From an uncultured Pedobacter sp. (lineage in GTDB: Bacteria; Bacteroidota; Bacteroidia; Sphingobacteriales; Sphingobacteriaceae), in the NCBI GenBank assembly GCA_946478755.1, contig CAMLDJ010000237.1:1-8713 (forward strand): a DNA stretch of 8,713 bases. The letters are read 5' to 3'. This document shows positions 4,881-8,713 of this stretch, piece after piece. Position numbers and translations under genes: made by a program. Numbering within the stretch: the stretch's first letter is position 1; the number at the start of each line of letters is the position of its first letter. The notes beneath the pieces are model-generated. The model was not told where the DNA came from, ran no database searches, and saw nothing but the letters and a program-made list of their open reading frames with translations.

Positions 4881-6014
4881 ATGGATGTACAGACGTTACT
4901 CAAAAAATATCAGGCCGATGAGTGCACACCAGAGGAACAGATCATAACAAGACATTATATCATTTATGAAGGTATAACACCTCAGAATTTGCTAGCCATG
5001 CAACCTGAACTGGATGAATTGCGGTCAGGAACTGTTAGGTCATATGTCAAAACAAGAAACATGATCTGCCTTGCCAGAATAGCAGCAGTAGCCGCTGCTA
5101 TTGCAATTTTGTTGAGTATGAATACCCTGACTTTTAATCCGGACAAGGATGCGCCAAGGGCTTATGCAAAAAATGTAGACCCGGGTATAGATAAAGCCAC
5201 CTTAACGCTGGCCAACGGAATAAAGATCAATTTAAGTGATGCCAGGAACGGCCCTTTGCTTAAACGGAAAGGAATTGAAATTATAAAAACTAAAGACGGT
5301 ACCCTCGTTTACAAAATCGCAGAATCAAATTCAAATACTTCCGGATACAATACAATTACTACACCCAAAGGCAGCCAATATAAAATCATTCTTTCGGATG
5401 GCACCAAGGTATGGCTCAACGCGGCCTCCAGTTTATCTTTCAGTACGTCTTTAAAAGGGGGGGCAGGCGTAAGAAGAACGAAATTAGTAGGAGAGGCTTA
5501 CTTTGAAGTGGAAAAAGATAAGGCGCATCCATTTATCGTATCAACCGATCAGCAGGAATTAGAAGTGCTGGGTACCCATTTCAACGTTTCTGCTTATCCC
5601 GATGAGCGCTCCATCCAAACAACCCTGTTAGAAGGATCTGTGCGTATTTCTCCACACCGGGCACAAGGCCAGGACAAATCATGCCCCGGAGGTTGTGGTG
5701 TTGTCCTTAAACCAAACCAGCAATCCACGCTGACACAAAATAACATTCAGATTGCAGAGGTAGACACAGAAGAGGCCGTAGCCTGGAAAAATGGTGAATT
5801 CAATTTCAGAAAAGAGCCTTTGGAAAGCATCATGTCTGAACTATCCAGATGGTATGATGTAGACGTCATCTATGAAGACGCACAGTTAGCTCAAAAACTC
5901 TTTGGTGGCATGCTCTCCAGATCACAAAAACTTGGAGATGTATTGTCCGTACTTGAGATAACAGGGGATGTCCATTTTAAAGTTGAAGGCAGGAAAGTAA
6001 CCGTTGTAAAGTAA
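4881..6014 (+). CDS. FecR-family anti-sigma factor without a sigma-factor gene in the window
   Basis: This 377-residue protein has the full FecR layout of Bacteroidota. It has a cytoplasmic N-terminus (MDVQTLLKKYQADECTPEEQ, residues 1-60) that would hold an ECF sigma factor, and one membrane segment (about 61-85). The periplasmic FecR domain follows (about 158-256, with TPKGSQYKIILSDGTKVWLN, GEAYFEVEKD and HPFIVST, then THFNVSAYPDE and LLEGSV). The C-terminal DUF4974 domain is at about 306-377 (FNFRKEPLESIMSELSRWY). Such proteins relay a signal from a TonB-dependent outer-membrane receptor to an ECF sigma factor. Neither the usual upstream sigma-factor gene nor a downstream SusC/SusD pair is present here. 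Upstream is the divergent 157-aa family gene, and downstream is a 104-aa unknown at 14 bp. A short insert around residues 261-273 contains CPGGC. The start is the first ATG that gives a normal N-terminus; no strong ribosome site precedes it. Confidence 0.9.
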   Translation: MDVQTLLKKYQADECTPEEQIITRHYIIYEGITPQNLLAMQPELDELRSGTVRSYVKTRNMICLARIAAVAAAIAILLSMNTLTFNPDKDAPRAYAKNVDPGIDKATLTLANGIKINLSDARNGPLLKRKGIEIIKTKDGTLVYKIAESNSNTSGYNTITTPKGSQYKIILSDGTKVWLNAASSLSFSTSLKGGAGVRRTKLVGEAYFEVEKDKAHPFIVSTDQQELEVLGTHFNVSAYPDERSIQTTLLEGSVRISPHRAQGQDKSCPGGCGVVLKPNQQSTLTQNNIQIAEVDTEEAVAWKNGEFNFRKEPLESIMSELSRWYDVDVIYEDAQLAQKLFGGMLSRSQKLGDVLSVLEITGDVHFKVEGRKVTVVK

Positions 6015-6021
6015 AGGAGGT
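6013..6021 (+). promoter_or_regulatory. Strong Shine-Dalgarno site, overlapping the FecR stop
   Basis: AAAGGAGGT overlaps the FecR TAA and lies 7 bases before the ATG at 6029. It is a near-perfect match to the 16S anti-SD end, which is uncommon in Bacteroidota, where most genes lack such a site. It supports translation of the 104-aa gene and coupling with FecR. Confidence 0.75.
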
Positions 6022-6028
6022 AAAAAAG

Positions 6029-6343
6029 ATGCAGAGTTTTGACATATTAAAAGAAACAATTTCAAGTATAATAGCGGGTAACTTTGATAGGAATGTATTA
6101 CCTCTGCTTCGCTATTGCGAAGAACTTCGACAGGACACAGAAATATTTACCCTATTAAATCCGGAAAAAGCACGGTCGCTTCTCTCTCAGCATAAAGCAG
6201 CGATATTTGATATTTTGATCTGGATATGGGACGAAATACCCAAAGCTAAAAAAACCGAAGTAGGCCTGCTGAAAATTGTGAAGTTGTTGCTGATAGAACT
6301 GCACCTCTTTTTTTCGGAACTGATGCTTGAAATAAGTAATTGA
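6029..6343 (+). CDS. Small unknown helical protein downstream of FecR
   Basis: This 104-residue protein is not one I recognise. It looks almost entirely alpha-helical. An amphipathic N-terminal helix (FDILKETISSII) is followed by LLRYCEELRQDTEIF, a central helix HKAAIFDILIWIWDEI, and a C-terminal leucine-rich helix VGLLKIVKLLLIELHLFFSELMLEI that is very hydrophobic and could touch a membrane or form a coiled-coil-like dimer. There is no signal peptide. The strong ribosome site and the 14-bp gap after FecR make co-expression likely, so it may belong with the FecR signalling function. That is inference from position only. Downstream is a 148-bp inverted repeat and then a convergent gene. Confidence 0.65.
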   Translation: MQSFDILKETISSIIAGNFDRNVLPLLRYCEELRQDTEIFTLLNPEKARSLLSQHKAAIFDILIWIWDEIPKAKKTEVGLLKIVKLLLIELHLFFSELMLEISN

Positions 6344-6426
6344 AAAAGATCATTATTCTTGCTCAACAAATGGCACGAGTAATTTGTGTAATAACGACTG
6401 CCAGGATTGGAAATTACATGATGTTT

Positions 6427-6574
6427 GACTCAGGCTTATAACAACTACTGCTTAAGGTTTAATCCACTCTAAATAAAAAACTGCTTTTTTACTACCTCAA
6501 TAAAATTGAAGTAGTATCAAAGCGGTAAGAGAGAGTAGTAGTGAGCAGTAGTTGCTATAAGCCTGAACCGAGTC
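6427..6574. repeat. 148-bp inverted-repeat element with an internal hairpin
   Basis: The outer arms, 6427-6452 and 6544-6574, are inverted copies sharing AGGCTTATAnCAACTACTGCT and a terminal GACTC. The right arm has a 5-bp insert. Inside, TACTACCTCAAT pairs with ATTGAAGTAGTA (6490-6516) around a 3-base loop, flanked by ACTGCTTT pairing with AAAGCGGT through one wobble. The element fills the gap between two convergent genes. It may be a MITE-like or REP-like element, a structured RNA or a double-ended terminator. I see no clear target-site duplication. Confidence 0.6.
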
Positions 6575-6600
6575 GGACAAAAGCCTATTTCAAAGGACAA

Positions 6601-7260
6601 CTACGGCAGGTTAACCTGCTTGCTCTCTTTGTATAGTTTGTATTGTGTATAGGCCGCACTGAACTTACTTCTTGAAATACCGAGGTGCAGCGCAATGCAA
6701 TCTTTATTAATCCTGCTGCTAATGGTAGGATTATGATCCAGGTAGAGCCTTACCCGCTCTTCAACCGTTTGCTTTAATAAATGCTGATAAAATTTATTGT
6801 GTTTCTCATTCTCTGCCTGCAGGAAAAGCAGAAGTGGAAGCATTTTAGGGAAAGTATCGATCAGGCTTTTTAAAACCGGATAACTTAAAGAAAGTACCTC
6901 ACCGTCTTCCAGCATCTGGATGGCCTCTGTTCTGTAATCGCTGTTCAAAAAGCTGTTCAGGTCGAACATGACCTCGTGCTTTTTCCATATACGTGAGATG
7001 ATTGGCTTCTCCACATCCGGACCGTAATAACAGCTACGTGCAATGCCTGAATACAGGTAGTACAAGCTACCATCCTCAAAAGATCCGCCCGTTTCAATGA
7101 ACTGCTCTTTAGTGACTGGTTTACATTTGCTGTTGGCAATTAATAACTCTATGCATTGTTTTGCGATCGGGCCTACGATCGATTCCATTTTTGGAACGAT
7201 CTCATTTCTGATAATGCCTTCAGTCCGTAATTTTTTTGATTGAAAATCAAATTCTTTCAT
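6601..7260 (-). CDS. Crp/Fnr-family transcription regulator
   Basis: This 219-residue protein has the layout of Bacteroidota Crp/Fnr-like regulators. A cupin-like cyclic-nucleotide-binding fold spans about residues 45-130 (GGSFEDGSLYYLYSGIARSCY, then HEVMFDLNSFLNSDYRTEAIQMLEDGEVLSL). A dimerisation helix follows (about 135-168, with FLQAENEKHNKFYQHLLKQTVEERVRLYL), and a C-terminal helix-turn-helix at about 186-207 (CIALHLGISRSKFSAAY). The canonical cAMP-binding residues of E. coli Crp are not obvious, so the ligand is unknown. The gene follows the third 157-aa family gene by 59 bp on the same strand and has no clear promoter box of its own, so the two may be co-transcribed. Crp/Fnr proteins bind symmetric dyads, which makes this a candidate for the TTTACA-N6-TGTAAA sites upstream. 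That link is inference. Confidence 0.8.
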   Translation of the reverse strand: MKEFDFQSKKLRTEGIIRNEIVPKMESIVGPIAKQCIELLIANSKCKPVTKEQFIETGGSFEDGSLYYLYSGIARSCYYGPDVEKPIISRIWKKHEVMFDLNSFLNSDYRTEAIQMLEDGEVLSLSYPVLKSLIDTFPKMLPLLLFLQAENEKHNKFYQHLLKQTVEERVRLYLDHNPTISSRINKDCIALHLGISRSKFSAAYTQYKLYKESKQVNLP

Positions 7261-7319
7261 GATATTTTTAAGCTAAATCTATAACAGGTTTAAAGATGTT
7301 TTAAGCATTTTGGGATGAC

Positions 7320-7796
7320 CTAAAATCTAGCAATGGGGATTCGGTTACTTTCTAAATAGTGCCGTTTCCACGCGGCCAACCACTCGCCTTGTGCGATAGC
7401 GGCATTTCTGGTAGCAATCACTTTTTCCAGGGCAGCTATTTTACTGGACGCAAACAGGTACATCCCAAACTCGCCTTCTTCAAAGCCGCAGTTATCGGGA
7501 AAAGTGATGTGGAAATGCTCATCGTTTGCATCCTCCACTTCGTCGATCATATCTGCTATGTAATTAACGATAGGGGCGGTGTCGTTCTTTCCGATCTTGA
7601 TATAATAAGGATCCATTTGCTTGTAACTATAGTAATCTGGATTTAACCGGATTTCCATGATCTCATGATCGGGAATGGTTTTAAACCGGTTTACAAAATC
7701 AAAAGCTTTGTCCAGGGTATCAAAGCATCCATATGCAGCACAAATGGAATCTTCCCATTTCGGCATAACTAAATAAACTACTCTAAGGTTGCTCAT
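7320..7796 (-). CDS. Unknown cytoplasmic protein, 157-aa family (copy C, divergent, intact)
   Basis: This 158-residue protein is clearly related to the 157-aa protein at 4663-4190, though diverged. Shared features in order are VYLVMPK near residue 7, a CFDTLDKAFDFVNRF helix, IPDHEIMEIRLNPDY, K-MDPYYIKIG, an acidic middle (DEVEDANDEHF), GMYLFASSKIAALEKVIATRNAAIAQGEW and AAWKRHY, ending in IPIARF where the other ends in LKFSRL. The middle is longer in acidic residues. No signal peptide or membrane segment is seen. Function is unknown. It is the first gene before a Crp/Fnr regulator on the same strand, and it has its own -7 box and tandem palindromes. The decayed gene at 936-781 is closest to this member. 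Confidence 0.75.
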   Translation of the reverse strand: MSNLRVVYLVMPKWEDSICAAYGCFDTLDKAFDFVNRFKTIPDHEIMEIRLNPDYYSYKQMDPYYIKIGKNDTAPIVNYIADMIDEVEDANDEHFHITFPDNCGFEEGEFGMYLFASSKIAALEKVIATRNAAIAQGEWLAAWKRHYLESNRIPIARF

Positions 7797-7815
7797 AGCT
7801 TTTCATTTATTAACC

Positions 7816-7823
7816 CAAATTTA
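7816..7823 (-). promoter_or_regulatory. -7 promoter box TAAATTTG for copy C
   Basis: TAAATTTG on the minus strand matches TAnnTTTG and lies 19 bp upstream of the ATG at 7796, giving a leader of about 12 bases. The tandem palindromes begin 31 bp upstream, about one helical turn further away than in copies A and B. Confidence 0.5.
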
Positions 7824-7854
7824 AGCTATGAAATGAAGCAGCGTTAGCAACAGC

Positions 7855-7904
7855 TTTACAAAAAAATGTAAACACGTTTACATTTTTTTGTAAAGCTGTT
7901 TACA
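7855..7904. promoter_or_regulatory. Tandem operator: TTTACA-N6-TGTAAA dyads phased at 22 bp (copy C)
   Basis: Two perfect 18-bp dyads, TTTACA-A6-TGTAAA (7855-7872) and TTTACA-T6-TGTAAA (7877-7894), are separated by 4 bp. A third half-site TTTACA (7899-7904) keeps the 22-bp period, with a degraded partner. The two dyads together also form a 48-bp near-perfect palindrome that could fold as a hairpin. Phasing equals that of the A and B operators, but the half-site sequence differs. The remaining 7905-8112 holds no gene that I can see, only a short direct repeat of TTCGTATGG near 7925. Confidence 0.7.
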
Positions 7905-8112
7905 TCGATATTCAGAAAAAATTCGTATGGTTTCGTATGGAATATTTCCAAGATAGTGCCCATCCCACAGTTCGTTAAGGTTACTTAACTAAAACTCATG
8001 ATTCCTTTACGGTTCTTGTATGCTGTCGTGGTCAGTTGCAGACGCTTTGTGCGTCATTCAGTTTTATTCACAGTTGCGTTGATTAGAACCGAACCTAGAT
8101 ATTGGTGATTCG

Positions 8113-8319
8113 TTATGCCCGGATATGCGACTGGGCCTCGATTTCTTCTATTGAAAGCTTGGTGTATTTAATGATCTTGTCAATAGGTTGCTGATCAGCT
8201 AGCATTTCACGGGCAATTTCTAACGCCTCGTCGTGGCGGCCAATGGCTTCACCTTTTTGAATTCCCTTTTGAATTCCTTCAGCTTCCCGTTTCTGTAGTA
8301 GATATTCTTCAGTACCCAT
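8113..8319 (-). CDS. Stand-alone C-terminal tail of an Rpn/PD-(D/E)XK transposase-type protein
   Basis: This 68-residue protein matches the C-terminal end of Rpn-family (recombination-promoting nuclease/putative transposase) proteins. A Gly-Lys repeat ([14 protein letters not shown]) is followed by [32 protein letters not shown]. The nuclease domain is absent and there is an in-frame TAA upstream of the ATG, so no longer gene is present here. In E. coli, rpn genes make a small protein from an internal start that covers this C-terminal part and neutralises the full-length nuclease. A free-standing tail could act that way, or be a fragment, or be a normal short family member. A nearly identical tail begins 251 bp upstream. 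A candidate -7 box lies at 8379-8372. Confidence 0.65.
   Translation of the reverse strand: MGTEEYLLQKREAEGIQKGIQKGEAIGRHDEALEIAREMLADQQPIDKIIKYTKLSIEEIEAQSHIRA
8133..8255. repeat. Direct repeat shared with 8590-8713 (Rpn tail coding region)
   Basis: Bases 8133-8255 and 8590-8713 are near-identical, with five substitutions that I count, most of them silent. Similarity stops abruptly at the 3' end of the genes, where the last few residues differ (SHIRA versus GSLKS). It continues past the right edge of the window. Confidence 0.8.
8253..8276. repeat. 12-bp tandem repeat encoding GIQK twice
   Basis: Two consecutive 12-bp units, CTTTTTGAATTC and CCTTTTGAATTC on the plus strand, encode GIQK-GIQK on the minus strand. 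Repeat number in this linker is known to vary in rpn genes, so it is a likely slippage site that stays in frame. Confidence 0.6.
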
Positions 8320-8371
8320 AGGTATAGTTTTTAGTTAAGTTGTTTCTTCCATTTGGATTGAATGATGCTGG

Positions 8372-8379
8372 CAAAACTA
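8372..8379 (-). promoter_or_regulatory. Possible -7 box TAGTTTTG for the Rpn-tail gene
   Basis: TAGTTTTG on the minus strand fits TAnnTTTG and lies 52 bp upstream of the ATG at 8319. No -33 box is evident. The interval 8320-8569 otherwise shows no gene. Confidence 0.3.
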
Positions 8380-8569
8380 CGGTAATCATGATCGTGATAC
8401 ATCGTTAAACTGTAATTCAAGTGAATTCGCCGATATATTGAATTTGACGGAATAAAATGTGGTTGGATATCAGTGTTGTGATGATTTCCGAAATGTAATA
8501 CTTTTACTGCTAAACTTTTTCAAGCCCAATACAGAAAATTAAGGAGATATCGATGGTATAGGTGGTCCG

Positions 8570-8713
8570 TTATGACTTGAGAGACCCCTGGGCCTCAATT
8601 TCTTCTATTGAAAGCTTGGTGTATTTAACGATCTTATCAATAGGCTGATGATCAGCTAGCATTTCACGGGCAATTTCTAACGCCTCGTCGTGGCGGCCAA
8701 TGGCTTCACCTTT
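8570..8713 (-). CDS. Second Rpn-type C-terminal tail (cut by window edge)
   Basis: The minus-strand frame from the right edge to a TAA at 8572-8570 reads [38 protein letters not shown] and IEAQGSLKS. It matches the 68-residue protein at 8319-8113 almost exactly except at the end. The start is outside the window, so this may be another stand-alone tail or the end of a full-length Rpn-type nuclease. In the second case the pair would be a nuclease followed by a separate copy of its own C-terminal domain, a toxin/antitoxin-like arrangement. That is an inference the window cannot settle. Confidence 0.7.
   Translation of the reverse strand, partial: KGEAIGRHDEALEIAREMLADHQPIDKIVKYTKLSIEEIEAQGSLKS

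Noticed and set aside
4741..4947. Plus-strand reading frame of 68 codons overlapping the FecR start
   Set aside because: It runs through the operator palindromes and overlaps the well-supported FecR N-terminus in another frame.
7359..7646. Plus-strand reading frame of 95 codons
   Set aside because: It lies entirely opposite copy C, whose protein is conserved with copy B.
7855..7904. Possible short CRISPR-like or iteron array because of the 22-bp period
   Set aside because: There are only two and a half units, each unit is an internal palindrome and there are no spacers. The position upstream of a gene fits an operator better; a replication origin has no other support here.
8041..8055. GACGC-TTTGT-GCGTC hairpin as a terminator for the Rpn-tail gene
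   Set aside because: The stem is only 5 bp and no T-run follows on either strand.
8541..8560. AAGGAGATATCG followed by ATG on the plus strand, looking like a ribosome site
   Set aside because: The frame ends two codons after the ATG.

Overview
The window looks like accessory chromosome of a Bacteroidota species, most likely a Sphingobacteriaceae member (Pedobacter-like). The reasons are an AT-rich composition, several matches to the Bacteroidota -7 promoter box TAnnTTTG, a FecR/DUF4974 anti-sigma protein, a TlpA-like lipoprotein-style thioredoxin, a MauE/DoxX membrane protein with a CSCGG motif, and a divergent Bacteroidota-type Crp/Fnr regulator. The genus call is inference.

Layout. Positions 1-1000 hold a decayed copy of a gene cassette on the minus strand: a fragment of a ~157-aa unknown protein family (781-936), a second member truncated by deletion and frameshift (88-513), and the first 15 codons of a MauE-like gene running off the left edge (1-45). 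A thioredoxin-fold protein follows on the plus strand (1093-2610), in markedly AT-rich DNA. Positions 2724-4663 carry the intact cassette on the minus strand. In transcription order this is the 157-aa protein (4663-4190), MauE-like (3957-3487), a 70-aa secreted two-cysteine peptide (3392-3180), a hairpin terminator (3149-3172), and a tandem-duplicated sister peptide (2936-2724). A FecR-like gene with no sigma-factor gene in the window (4881-6014) and a small helical protein (6029-6343) read on the plus strand. After a 148-bp inverted-repeat element come a Crp/Fnr regulator (7260-6601) and a third, divergent member of the 157-aa family (7796-7320). The right end holds two near-identical genes for the C-terminal tail of Rpn/PD-(D/E)XK 'transposase' proteins (8319-8113, and 8713-8570 partial).

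The main new signal is the small-protein family present in four states here (two intact, one truncated, one remnant). Each of the three better-preserved members is preceded by a TAnnTTTG-type box. Each also has tandem palindromes repeated at exactly 22 bp, about two helical turns. The palindrome sequence differs: TGTYCC-N4-GGRACA for the two close copies and TTTACA-N6-TGTAAA for the divergent one. The geometry is the same. This suggests a family of similarly built, cooperatively bound operators whose regulator is unknown.

The MauE-like protein, the TlpA-like protein and the secreted two-cysteine peptides could form a periplasmic thiol/disulfide unit, but this rests on family knowledge and proximity only. 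The window also shows repeated duplication and decay: cassette duplication, peptide duplication, conserved C-terminal reading-frame remnants just upstream of MauE and of both peptides, and the duplicated Rpn tails.
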